From Clostridium_I sp963725425 (GTDB lineage: Bacteria > Bacillota > Clostridia > Clostridiales > Clostridiaceae), in assembly GCA_963725425.1 (NCBI GenBank), contig CAVRYJ010000009.1, positions 1-64,000 on the forward strand: 64,000 bases of DNA. The letters are read 5' to 3'. The position numbers and the translations under genes were made by a program. Numbering within the stretch: the stretch's first letter is position 1; each line of letters opens with the position of its first letter. The notes under the pieces are model-generated. The model did not search any database. It was not told the origin of the DNA and saw only the letters and a program-made list of their open reading frames with translations. Shown piece by piece: positions 55,630 to 64,000 of the stretch.

Positions 55630-56661
55630 ATGATAATTGTAATTAAAGTAGGCGTAGCAAAAAAAGAAATTGAAGCATTCAAACTAAAATTAGAACAAAG
55701 AGGGCTAATAGTTCATGAGGATTTTGGTCAAGAATACTGCATACTAGGATTAATTGGGGATACTACAAGTATTGATCCTAAACAAATTGCTGCTTACAAT
55801 ATTGTTGAAAAAGTAATGAAAGTTCAAGAACCTTTCAAAAAAGCAAATAGATTATTTCATCCTGAAGATACAATAGTTGATGTTAACGGTATAAAGATTG
55901 GTGGTGGAAACTTCACTGTAATTGCTGGTCCTTGTTCAGTAGAAAGTGAAAAACAAATAGTAGGAATAGCAAAAGACGTAAAAAGAGCTGGAGCAGGTCT
56001 CTTAAGAGGTGGTGCTTACAAACCAAGAACTTCACCTTACAGTTTCCAAGGTTTAGGAACAGACGGTTTAGATCTATTAAAGGTTGCCAGAGAAAAAACT
56101 GGTCTTCCAATAGTAACAGAAATTATGTCTACTGACATGGTTGATCGTTTTGTTGAAGATGTTGATGTAATTCAAGTAGGAGCTAGAAATATGCAAAACT
56201 TTGATCTATTAAAAAAGCTTGGAAAAATCGATAAACCAATTTTATTAAAAAGAGGTTTATCCGCAACTATCGAAGAATTGTTAATGTCTGCTGAATACAT
56301 TATGGCGGGTGGAAACGAAAAAATAATATTGTGTGAAAGAGGTATAAGAACCTTCGAAACTTACACAAGGAACACATTAGATTTAAGTGCTATACCAGCA
56401 ATTAAGAGACAAAGTCACCTACCTATTATTATTGATCCTAGTCATGCTGCTGGAATGTGGTGGATGGTAGAGCCATTATCGAAAGCTGCTGTTGCTGCTG
56501 GTGCTGATGGACTAATTATTGAAGTCCATAACGATCCTGCAAATGCATTATGTGATGGTCAACAATCTATAAAGCCTAAAAAATTCGAATCCCTAATGGC
56601 ATCTTTAAAAGAAATTGAAAAATTCAAATGGAGATTTGACATAAGTGAACTTGGACTTTAA
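55630..56661 (+). CDS. aroF: 3-deoxy-7-phosphoheptulonate synthase (DAHP synthase, type I-beta)
   Basis: 343 residues from ATG 55630 (AAGGGGG upstream). An N-terminal ferredoxin-like regulatory domain (about 1-70, MIIVIKVGVAKKEIEAFKLK) precedes the barrel with GPCSVESE, RGGAYKPRTSPYSFQG, QVGARNMQNFDLL, LKRGLSATIEELL and IDPSHAAG. It condenses PEP with erythrose 4-phosphate to start the shikimate pathway. The extra domain usually gives feedback inhibition by Tyr/Phe. First gene of the operon. Confidence 0.95.
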   Translation: MIIVIKVGVAKKEIEAFKLKLEQRGLIVHEDFGQEYCILGLIGDTTSIDPKQIAAYNIVEKVMKVQEPFKKANRLFHPEDTIVDVNGIKIGGGNFTVIAGPCSVESEKQIVGIAKDVKRAGAGLLRGGAYKPRTSPYSFQGLGTDGLDLLKVAREKTGLPIVTEIMSTDMVDRFVEDVDVIQVGARNMQNFDLLKKLGKIDKPILLKRGLSATIEELLMSAEYIMAGGNEKIILCERGIRTFETYTRNTLDLSAIPAIKRQSHLPIIIDPSHAAGMWWMVEPLSKAAVAAGADGLIIEVHNDPANALCDGQQSIKPKKFESLMASLKEIEKFKWRFDISELGL

Positions 56662-57502
56662 TATTACCATTATCGGTCTTGGGCTAATTGGGGGTTCATA
56701 TGCCATGGCGCTCAAAGAGCTCAGTCCTAAAAATTTATGGGGTGTTGACATAGATGTTGAAGCAATTAAAACTGCTGGAAAAATGGGTATTATAGATAAA
56801 GGTTACATTGATGGGGCAATTCCATTAAAAGACTCTGATGTAGTTATTGTTTCTTTATACCCTGATAAAGCAATACAGTTTATAAGAAATAATATTAATA
56901 ATTTTAAAAGAGGTGCAGTTATTACTGATACCTCTGGCATTAAAGGTAAAGTTGTAAATGAAGTAGCCACATTCTTACCTACTTACCTTGATTTTCTTGG
57001 TGGCCATCCAATGGCTGGCAAAGAATCAAAAGGTTTAGCCTTTGCTTCAAAAGATTTATTTAAAAATACAAATTATATATTAACTCCAACAGAAAAAAAC
57101 AAAGATGAAAATATCCAATTGATAAAACAAATTGCCTTAAGTATAGGTTGTAAAAAAATAGTTTTTGTAGATCCCGAAACCCATGACAAAATCATAGCTT
57201 ATACCAGTGGTCTTCCACATTTAATTGCTGTGTCTTTAGTAAACTGTAATAGTTTTAATGATGAAAGAAAATCATTTATTGGTGGTGGCTTTAGAGATAC
57301 TACTAGAATTGCGGCAATCAATCCTGAACTTTGGTCTGAGCTTTTTGTATCAAATAAGGAGAATGTTATAGAACAAATTGAAGAATTCCAAAACAATTTA
57401 TCGGTTTTAAAATCTGCCATTAAAGGTGAAAATGTTTCTGAAATTGAAGAAATTTTTAATACGGCACGTAAAAAGAGGAGTGAACTAAACATTAATGAAT
57501 AA
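56645..57502 (+). CDS. tyrA: Prephenate dehydrogenase
   Basis: 285 residues from a GTG start overlapping aroF by 17 bp. NAD-binding GLGLIGGSYAMALKE, then VIVSLYPDKAIQF, ITDTSGIKG, FLGGHPMAGKES and TSGLPHLIAVSL, all typical of TyrA. Makes 4-hydroxyphenylpyruvate for tyrosine. No C-terminal ACT domain. Confidence 0.93.
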   Translation: MNLDFNITIIGLGLIGGSYAMALKELSPKNLWGVDIDVEAIKTAGKMGIIDKGYIDGAIPLKDSDVVIVSLYPDKAIQFIRNNINNFKRGAVITDTSGIKGKVVNEVATFLPTYLDFLGGHPMAGKESKGLAFASKDLFKNTNYILTPTEKNKDENIQLIKQIALSIGCKKIVFVDPETHDKIIAYTSGLPHLIAVSLVNCNSFNDERKSFIGGGFRDTTRIAAINPELWSELFVSNKENVIEQIEEFQNNLSVLKSAIKGENVSEIEEIFNTARKKRSELNINE

Positions 57503-58556
57503 TATTGTAGTAAAACTTTCTCATAAAACTTACCCTCTTTACATTAAGAGAGGCTTAATAAATGAAATTGGTATAGAAATAGCTAAGATATATAGCGGCA
57601 AAAAAATTGCTATTATAACAGATACAAATGTAAATAAATTATATGGTAAAACTGTTGAGACTAGCCTTAAAACCAATAACTTTAACGTTAAAACCTTTGT
57701 GATAATGCCAGGTGAAAAAAGTAAATCCGTTGATGTGTTATTAAACGTGTATAACACCCTTTTGGACTTTGGACTCACAAGAGGTGACCTAATCATAGCA
57801 TTAGGTGGTGGAGTAGTTGGTGATTTAACTGGTTTTGCCGCTTCTACTTTATTAAGAGGAATACCTTTTGTTCAAATTCCAACTTCATTACTTGCTCAAG
57901 TCGACAGTAGTATTGGTGGTAAGGTAGCCGTTGATCTTCCAAAGGGTAAAAATTTAATTGGCAGTTTTTATCACCCACAAGCTGTATTCATAGACCCTGA
58001 CGTGTTAAAAACCTTAAGTAAGAAGTTTTTACACGACGGATTAGCTGAAGTTATAAAATGCGGAGCTATAAAAGATACAGATTTATTTTTAAAACTTGAA
58101 AATCTAAAGGGTGATCAAGATCTACTAGATAATATAGATGAAGTTATTTACAAATGTTGCAGTATAAAAAAAGATGTTGTGGAAAAAGATGAAAAAGATA
58201 CTGGTGACAGGATGATGCTAAACTTCGGACACACTCTAGGTCATTCAATAGAAAAATATTTTGATTACGAAAAATACACCCATGGAGAAGCAGTTGCCAT
58301 TGGTATGTACTCAATTACCAAGAGAAGCGAGGAACTTGGCATAACAGAACTGGGGTCAGCTGAAAGAATAAAAAATATTCTTATTAAATATAATCTTCCT
58401 TATGAAGTTCTAGGTCTAGATAAGAATAAAATACTTGAAGCAATAGGACTAGACAAGAAAAATGATAAGGATACTATTAACATAATTCTTCTGAATAAAT
58501 TAGGTGATGCATTTATTAAAAATATAAATAGTTCCCTAATGAATGAATACATTTAG
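57495..58556 (+). CDS. aroB: 3-dehydroquinate synthase
   Basis: 353 residues, 8-bp overlap with tyrA. MPGEKSKSVDVLLNVYNTLL, IALGGGVVGDLTGFAASTLL RG, PTSLLAQVDSSIGGKVAVD, LNFGHTLGHSIEK with the zinc-binding His residues, and the HGEAVAIGM motif. Second step of the shikimate pathway. Confidence 0.95.
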   Translation: MNNIVVKLSHKTYPLYIKRGLINEIGIEIAKIYSGKKIAIITDTNVNKLYGKTVETSLKTNNFNVKTFVIMPGEKSKSVDVLLNVYNTLLDFGLTRGDLIIALGGGVVGDLTGFAASTLLRGIPFVQIPTSLLAQVDSSIGGKVAVDLPKGKNLIGSFYHPQAVFIDPDVLKTLSKKFLHDGLAEVIKCGAIKDTDLFLKLENLKGDQDLLDNIDEVIYKCCSIKKDVVEKDEKDTGDRMMLNFGHTLGHSIEKYFDYEKYTHGEAVAIGMYSITKRSEELGITELGSAERIKNILIKYNLPYEVLGLDKNKILEAIGLDKKNDKDTINIILLNKLGDAFIKNINSSLMNEYI

Positions 58557-58573
58557 AAAGGTGGATATGAAAA

Positions 58574-59866
58574 ATGAACTATGTAACAATAAGTCCATCA
58601 AAACTTAAGGGTGAAGTTACAATTCCTCCATCCAAGAGTTTAAGTCATAGATCTGTTATTGCTTCTGGTCTATCAAAAGGCACCAGTATTATAGAAAATG
58701 TTATGTTTTCAGAGGATATAATTGCTACCTGTGCTTGTATGGAGGCACTTGGTGTTATTATAGAAAAGATAAAAACTGGTGATAACATTTATACTTTGAA
58801 GGTAACTGGAAGAAACAATTTGAATCTTATGCAAAATGAGATTGATTGTGGTGAGTCAGGTTCAACTCTAAGATTTTTCGTGCCTATTTCTTTAATTCAC
58901 CATAATAATGTTACCTTTAAAGGAAGAGGAAAACTGATTTCAAGACCTTTAAAAGAATACTATAAAATTTTTGACAAGCAGAAAATAGATTATTCCACAA
59001 CTTTAGGTAACCTTCCCCTAACAGTAAATGGATCCCTTAATGCAGATAAGTTTGAAATAGCTGGTAATGTGAGCTCTCAGTTCATAACTGGGCTACTTTT
59101 TGCTTTACCACTTCTTAATGACAATTCCACTATTAAAATAACTGGCACCCTTGAATCAAAAGGTTATGTTGATTTAACATTAGATATTTTAAATAAGTAC
59201 TCCATTCATGTAACCAATGATAACTATAATGAATTTCATATAAACGGAAATCAAGAATATAAAAGTAGAGATTACAGAGTTGAAGGTGATTTTTCACAAG
59301 CTGCTTTTTGGCTGGTGGCTGGCGTTATTGGTGGAGAAATTAATTGCCTTGATTTAAATCCTAACTCACTTCAAGGTGACAAAGAAGTTTTAGATATTTT
59401 AAAAAGGATGAATGGCAGCGCTAATATTAACAGTAACAGAATATATGTGGCAACTTCAGAAACGAAACAAACCCTTATAGATGGCTCTCAATGTCCTGAT
59501 ATAATTCCTGTCCTTGCAGTACTTGCATCATTAAGTGAAGGTACTACTGAAATTATAAATGCTGGTAGACTTAGAATAAAAGAATCCGATAGATTAACTG
59601 CAATAACAAAAGAGCTCACAAAATTAGGTGCAGATATAACTGAAAAAGACGATGGTCTCATTATAAAAGGTAAGAGTGAATTAAATGGTGGAGAAGTTGA
59701 CAGCTGGAATGATCATAGGATAGCCATGTCACTTGCAGTTGCTTCTCTTAGATGCAAAAATGACGTAATTATAAAGGATAGCAGTTGCATAAATAAGTCT
59801 TATCCTACCTTTTGGCAAGATTTTAAAAAACTTGGGGGGAAAATAAATGAGTGGAGTTTGGGGTAA
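58574..59866 (+). CDS. aroA: 3-phosphoshikimate 1-carboxyvinyltransferase (EPSP synthase)
   Basis: 430 residues. PPSKSLSHRSVIASGLSKG, the PEP-site DCGESGSTLRFFVP, SSQFITGLLFALPLL, GDFSQAAFWLVAGV, RIKESDRLTAITKELTKLG and NDHRIAMSLAVA. Complete, with GAAAGGTGG upstream. Ends inside the start of aroC (20-bp overlap). Confidence 0.95.
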   Translation: MNYVTISPSKLKGEVTIPPSKSLSHRSVIASGLSKGTSIIENVMFSEDIIATCACMEALGVIIEKIKTGDNIYTLKVTGRNNLNLMQNEIDCGESGSTLRFFVPISLIHHNNVTFKGRGKLISRPLKEYYKIFDKQKIDYSTTLGNLPLTVNGSLNADKFEIAGNVSSQFITGLLFALPLLNDNSTIKITGTLESKGYVDLTLDILNKYSIHVTNDNYNEFHINGNQEYKSRDYRVEGDFSQAAFWLVAGVIGGEINCLDLNPNSLQGDKEVLDILKRMNGSANINSNRIYVATSETKQTLIDGSQCPDIIPVLAVLASLSEGTTEIINAGRLRIKESDRLTAITKELTKLGADITEKDDGLIIKGKSELNGGEVDSWNDHRIAMSLAVASLRCKNDVIIKDSSCINKSYPTFWQDFKKLGGKINEWSLG

Positions 59867-60934
59867 AAATATTAAGCTTTCAATTTTCGGCGAATCCCAC
59901 GGAAGAGCCATTGGAATAACTATAGATGGCTTAGAACCAGGCATAGTACTTGATATAGACGCTATAAAAAAAGAAATGGCTAGGCGTGCTCCTGGTAGAA
60001 GTCCTCTTGCCACTGCAAGAAAAGAAAGCGATACTTTTGAAATTCTTTCTGGTTACTTTAACGATAGAACTACAGGTACTCCACTTTGCGCTATAATTCG
60101 CAATGCAGATGAGCATTCAAAAGATTACAGCAATTTAAAAACATTGATGCGTCCTGGTCATGCTGATTATACTGGAAATATCCGATACAATGGATTTAAC
60201 GACTATAGAGGTGGCGGTCACTTTTCTGGAAGAATTACTGCCCCACTTGTATTTGCAGGGGCTATTGCTAAGCAAATACTAAGTGCTAAAGGCATTGTTA
60301 TTGGAAGCCATATAAATAGCATAGAAAAAATTCATGAACCTTCTTTTGAAGATATTAATTTAACTGATGAAATTCTTAAAAATCTTTCAGAGGAAGCTTT
60401 TCCTGTTATGGAAAAGGAAATTGGGACTAAAATGCAAGAACTAATACTACAAGTAAAAAAAGATTTAGACTCTGTAGGTGGCATTGTTGAAACTGCAATT
60501 TTGAATTTGCCTGCAGGCATTGGTTCTCCTTTTTTGATTCAGTTGAATCCCATTTATCACAGCTTATATTTTCAATTCCCGCTACTAAAGGCCTGGAATT
60601 TGGAAAAGGTTTTGATATAACCTCATTAAAAGGTTCCGAAGCCAATGATGAATTTTATATAGAAGATGATAAAATTAAAACTAGTACTAACAATAACGGT
60701 GGCATATTAGGTGGTATAACAAATGGCATGCCTCTTGTGTTTAGAACTGCAATTAAACCTACTGCATCAATATCAATAAATCAACATACTATTGATATTG
60801 AAAAACGTAAAAATGCTGAACTTCTGGTAAAAGGTCGCCATGACCCTTGTATAGTTCCAAGAGCTATACCCGTAATAGAAGCCTCAGCTGCTATTGCTAT
60901 ACTTGATTTGATTTTAGATATTAAGAGTTGTTAA
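59847..60934 (+). CDS. aroC: Chorismate synthase (one frameshift)
   Basis: About 362 residues after joining. FGESHGRAIGITIDGLEPG, RRAPGRSPLATARKESDTFE, RPGHADYTG and DYRGGGHFSGRITAPLVFAG are typical FMN-dependent chorismate synthase motifs. At about 60530 a T-run is one base short (SPF-FDSVESHLSQLIFSIP); the correct frame continues KGLEFGKGFDITSLKGSEAN, NNNGGILGGITNGMPLVFR, GRHDPCIVPRAIPVIEA. An inactive copy is unlikely in a full operon, so I read this as a sequencing indel. Confidence 0.93.
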
Positions 60935-60966
60935 GAAAATTACAGGTACAGGGAGGCTTAAATCTC

Positions 60967-62127
60967 ATGGAGGATTTAAAAGCGTTACGTAAGAAAATAG
61001 ATGATATAGATAAAGAAATAGTAGCTCTTTATGAAAAGAGAATGGATGCAGTTTTAGGTGTTGCAGATTATAAAGATAAAAATTCAGTGCCCATACTAAA
61101 TACTTCTAGAGAAAATGAAGTTATAGATAAAAACCTTAAGCTTTTAAAAAACAAAGATTATGAAAAGCCTACGGAGGAACTATTAAAAACAATAATGAGT
61201 ATTAGCCGTAAGTTTCAGGCAAAGAAGATATTTGCCCTAGCTGAAAATGAGGATAAGGATCCAGTTGACAATTTAAAGTATATTTTAAAAAAAGATGATA
61301 ATGACAAAAAATATAGTGTTGGATATCAAGGTGTCCCTGGTTCCTTCAGTGAAGAAGCATTAATGGAATATTTTGGCAACGATATAATTCCACAAAATTT
61401 CAGCGAATTTGAAGATGTGTTTATTTCAATAAAGAAAGGAAAACTTGATTATGGTGTATTACCTGTAGAAAATTCCTCAACCGGTGGTATAAGCGAAGTA
61501 TATGAGCTTCTACGAAAATATGGTTTGCACATTGTAGGCGAAAAATGCATAAAAATATGCCATAATCTTCTTGGAATTAAAGGATCAAAAATTGAAGACA
61601 TTAGAGAAGTGTATTCACATCCCCAAGCTTTTGAGCAAAGCAATGTTTTCTTTAAAAGTCATACTGATTTAAAGCTCGTACCTTATTATAATACAGCTAC
61701 AAGTGCAGAGCTAGTAGCAAAAAAAAATAACAACACAATTGCAGCTGTAGCAAGCGAAAAAGCTGCAGAACTTTATAATTTAGATATACTTAAAAAACAT
61801 ATTAACTACAATACTCAAAATTTCACTAGGTTTATAATTATAAATAAAAAGCTTGAACTTAATGAAAAATCAGATAAAATAAGTGTGGTTATAACTGTTC
61901 CCCACAAAACTGGATCACTGTATAATATCTTAAGCAATTTTGCTCATAATAATTTAAACATGATGAAAATTGAATCTAGACCAATTGAGGGAAAAACCTG
62001 GGAATACTTCTTTTATATTGATTTTGAAGGTAATCTAATTAATCCTGAAATTAAAAAAGCTGTAGGGCTAATCGAAAGAAGTTCCAGTTATTTTAAACTT
62101 TTAGGTAATTATAGTCGTAATTCTTAA
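60967..62127 (+). CDS. pheA: Bifunctional chorismate mutase/prephenate dehydratase (P-protein)
   Basis: 386 residues from ATG 60967 (GGGAGG upstream). Chorismate mutase (about 1-90: LKALRKKIDDIDKEIVALYE), dehydratase (GYQGVPGSFSEEAL, LPVENSSTGGISEVYELL, NTATSAELVA, NFTRFIII) and a C-terminal ACT domain with the Phe-binding ESRP motif. Makes phenylpyruvate. Feedback by Phe is expected from the family. Confidence 0.95.
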   Translation: MEDLKALRKKIDDIDKEIVALYEKRMDAVLGVADYKDKNSVPILNTSRENEVIDKNLKLLKNKDYEKPTEELLKTIMSISRKFQAKKIFALAENEDKDPVDNLKYILKKDDNDKKYSVGYQGVPGSFSEEALMEYFGNDIIPQNFSEFEDVFISIKKGKLDYGVLPVENSSTGGISEVYELLRKYGLHIVGEKCIKICHNLLGIKGSKIEDIREVYSHPQAFEQSNVFFKSHTDLKLVPYYNTATSAELVAKKNNNTIAAVASEKAAELYNLDILKKHINYNTQNFTRFIIINKKLELNEKSDKISVVITVPHKTGSLYNILSNFAHNNLNMMKIESRPIEGKTWEYFFYIDFEGNLINPEIKKAVGLIERSSSYFKLLGNYSRNS

Positions 62128-62137
62128 AGGTTTTGAA

Positions 62138-62301
62138 TAAGGCATCTGAAAAGAAATAACAAGTCAAAGATTCTGAGTATATTTTGTGGTAGGCGAGGAG
62201 CCATTACCTTGCGCATATTGGGATATGTAATGGTGATGGCGACGAAGCATATCACAAAATAGACCAGAATACTGCCTTGTTATTTCTTTGATGATGCCTA
62301 A
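62138..62301. repeat. Long-armed palindromic repeat, copy B
   Basis: Left arm TAAGGCATCTGAAAAGAAAT, AACAAGTCAAAGATTCTG; right arm CAGAATACTGCCTTGTTATT, TCTTTGATGATGCCTAA. About 37-bp inverted arms around 90 bp of centre that itself pairs (TATATTTTGTG/CACAAAATA). It sits inside the aro operon, between pheA and aroE. Confidence 0.8.
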
Positions 62302-62317
62302 GGAAGGAGAATTTTAA

Positions 62318-63127
62318 ATGACAGATTTATACGGACTTATTGGAGAGAAACTTAGTCATAGCATTTCTCCCACTATACATCTGGAACTCTTTAAAATATT
62401 AAATATGGATGCAGATTATAAGCTTTTTGAAATTGAAAAGCTTGAGCTTAAAACTCGATTTAGTCAACTTAAAAATAGTGGAATTAAAGGTCTTAATGTC
62501 ACTATTCCCTATAAAGTACAGACAATGAATTTTTTGGATGAAATTTCACATGAAGCAAAACAAATTGGTGCTATAAATACAATTTGTTTTCAAGATAACA
62601 AAATAATTGGTCATAACACAGATTATTTTGGTTTTGGAAGAATGCTGGGCAAAAATAGTATTGATGTTAAGGGAAATACAGTAGTTATACTTGGCGCTGG
62701 TGGTGCGGCCAAAGCTGTAATTCAGTATATGATTGATAATAATGCTAAAAAAGTCATCCTAGTTAGTAGAGATACCACTAAAGCAGGCGAAAACTTTAAA
62801 GACCTTGAAATAATAGACTATAAACAGCTTGATTTACTAAGAACTGGAGACATAATAATAAACTCCACGCCTGTAGGCATGTATCCTAATGTCTCCAATT
62901 TACCTGTGAATGAAAATTGCATAACAAAGTTTTCTGTAGTAGTAGATTTAATATACAATCCTTGTGAAACCCTATTTTTAAAAATTGCTAAAAACAATGG
63001 ATTAAGGAATGTTAATGGATTGTATATGCTTGTTAGTCAAGCAATCTATTCAGAAGAATTATGGAATAATATTCATGTGGATGAAACTGTAATCGATGAA
63101 ATATTTAACAATTTAAGAACTCTGTAA
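62318..63127 (+). CDS. aroE: Shikimate dehydrogenase
   Basis: 269 residues. Shikimate-binding KLSHSISPTIHLELF, catalytic Lys in NVTIPYKVQTMNFLDE, AINTICFQDNKIIGHNTDYF GF, NADP-binding VILGAGGAAKAVIQYM, NSTPVGMYPNVSNLP and a C-terminal VNGLYMLVSQAI. AAGGAAGGAG precedes the ATG. Confidence 0.95.
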   Translation: MTDLYGLIGEKLSHSISPTIHLELFKILNMDADYKLFEIEKLELKTRFSQLKNSGIKGLNVTIPYKVQTMNFLDEISHEAKQIGAINTICFQDNKIIGHNTDYFGFGRMLGKNSIDVKGNTVVILGAGGAAKAVIQYMIDNNAKKVILVSRDTTKAGENFKDLEIIDYKQLDLLRTGDIIINSTPVGMYPNVSNLPVNENCITKFSVVVDLIYNPCETLFLKIAKNNGLRNVNGLYMLVSQAIYSEELWNNIHVDETVIDEIFNNLRTL

Positions 63128-63138
63128 TTAGTCATTTT

Positions 63139-63191
63139 TAAAAAGATAACTAGTCAGTATGTTAGTCTATTTTTGTTACATGCTGCCTTAT
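63139..63191. repeat. Degenerate copy of the palindromic repeat between aroE and aroK
   Basis: AAAGATAACTAGTCAGTATG and, at the other end, ACATGCTGCCTTA resemble the arms of the 62138 copy without the variable centre. Confidence 0.45.
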
Positions 63192-63215
63192 TATAATCTA
63201 AAGGATGGATTTTAA

Positions 63216-63707
63216 ATGGACAAAAATATAGTATTAATAGGAATGCCTGGTTGTGGTAAAACCACTGTTGGCGAGTTACTTTCAAAGTTATTAAATTTAA
63301 AATTATACGATGTTGATCAATTCATAGAGGAAATGGAAAAAACATCCATTTCTGAAATATTTAATATAGGTGAAGAATACTTTAGGACCATAGAAACAAA
63401 AGCAATAGAAACCATCTCTTATAGTACTAAAACTATAATCTCCACTGGTGGTGGTGTCATTAAATCACCTCATAACATGGAAATGCTCAAAGAAAATGGT
63501 ATTATAATATTTATAAACAGGCCATTAAAGAATATTATAGATGATGTAGAAATTGAAAATCGCCCGCTCTTAAGAAATGGCAAAGAAAAAATGTATGAAC
63601 TATACCGTGAAAGATATGATTTATATAAGAAGTATTGTGATTATGAAATAATTAATGACAAAGATATTAATCTAGTCATAGACCAGATTAATAATTTAAT
63701 TTTATAG
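63216..63707 (+). CDS. aroK: Shikimate kinase
   Basis: 163 residues. Walker A GMPGCGKTTVGELLSKLLNL, the shikimate Asp in YDVDQFIEE, FRTIETKAIE, STGGGVIKSPHN and the lid RPLLRNGKEKMYELYRERYD LY. ATP-dependent phosphorylation of shikimate. AAGGATGG precedes the ATG. Confidence 0.93.
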   Translation: MDKNIVLIGMPGCGKTTVGELLSKLLNLKLYDVDQFIEEMEKTSISEIFNIGEEYFRTIETKAIETISYSTKTIISTGGGVIKSPHNMEMLKENGIIIFINRPLKNIIDDVEIENRPLLRNGKEKMYELYRERYDLYKKYCDYEIINDKDINLVIDQINNLIL

Positions 63708-63722
63708 GGAGACTGGTATTTC

Positions 63723-64000
63723 ATGAAACTATTGGTTATTAATGGACCCAATATTAATTTTTTAGGCATTAGGGAAAAGGCTATTTATGGCTCTAAAGAT
63801 TATAATTATCTTTGCAAGTATATAAAAGATGAAGCGGAGCAGCTAGAGATTGACGTAAATATTGTTCAAAGCAACATTGAAGGTGAAATAATTGACTTTA
63901 TTCAGGGAATGCTTTGGTAAATATGATGGAATTATCATAAACCCTGGAGCCTACACACATTACAGCATCGCTATTTACGATGCGTTAATGTCCGTAGATA
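63723..64000 (+). CDS. aroQ: 3-dehydroquinate dehydratase, type II, partial (one frameshift)
   Basis: LLVINGPNINFLGIREKAIY carries the type II signature, followed by VQSNIEGEIIDFIQ. At about 63903 an extra G shifts the frame; the correct one continues ECFGKYDGIIINPGAYTHYS and IAIYDALMSVD to the window edge. Catalytic Tyr in AIYG and the Asn/His stretch (INPGAYTHYS) are present. It is cut off by the end of the window. Confidence 0.9.

Overview
This window is low-GC, spore-former DNA that reads as Clostridium sensu stricto or a close relative. The evidence is the AT-rich codon use, a cotJABC spore-coat operon, rubredoxin/peroxiredoxin/thioredoxin-reductase genes, a T-box leader, an AbrB regulator and strong GGAGG ribosome binding sites. 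Species cannot be fixed from the sequence alone. Layout: 1-8.4 kb holds the 3' end of proA, a TetR regulator with a broken MFS efflux gene, several flavodoxin-like gene fragments, a two-component system facing a secreted coiled-coil protein, and a transglutaminase-like protein. 8.5-13.3 kb holds ilvA behind an isoleucine-type T-box, asnS, and an aldo/keto reductase with Fe-S sites. An IS3-family element lies at 13.6-14.9 kb. The central feature is 15.0-39.7 kb: an asparagine synthetase gene (asnB) is cut in two by a 22.8-kb integrative island. The island is bounded by an exact 21-bp direct repeat of asnB sequence and by 13-bp inverted ends, and a large serine recombinase gene abuts its left end. 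Removing the island by recombination between the repeats restores an uninterrupted, canonical asnB of about 613 codons. Island cargo is a mosaic: a SnoaL-like protein with a TetR regulator, an IS91-type transposase with a tyrosine recombinase, a GC-rich formylglycine-generating-enzyme-like gene beside an HssRS-like two-component system, an AAC(3) remnant, an endonuclease IV-like gene, a decayed IS4-like element, a DeoR regulator, a lone mannose-PTS IIAB protein, a resolvase remnant, a deleted MFS gene, a chorismate mutase, a flavodoxin-like reductase, a full IS1182 element, and an MFS gene with an ArsR regulator. From 39.9 to 55 kb come an HD-GYP protein, a redox cluster (rubredoxin, peroxiredoxin, glutaredoxin, TrxB), cotJABC, an orphan response regulator, a nitroreductase, AraC and TetR regulators with an EFR1-type ferredoxin, YdcF, AbrB, and a MarR-controlled heterodimeric ABC exporter. 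From 55.1 kb to the end lies an aromatic amino acid operon, aroF-tyrA-aroB-aroA-aroC-pheA-aroE-aroK-aroQ. It is preceded by a promoter, a 48-codon ORF in which 13 residues are Phe or Tyr, and an intrinsic terminator, an arrangement that looks like ribosome-mediated attenuation. Two genome-wide themes matter for reading this annotation. First, many genes, including normally essential ones (asnS, aroC, aroQ, proA, ilvA), carry single-base frameshifts, often in homopolymers, so sequencing indels are likely. Second, intergenic regions carry several families of short repeats: heptamer tandem arrays that start at stop codons, a long-armed palindromic family, and a 98-bp MITE related to the resident IS1182.
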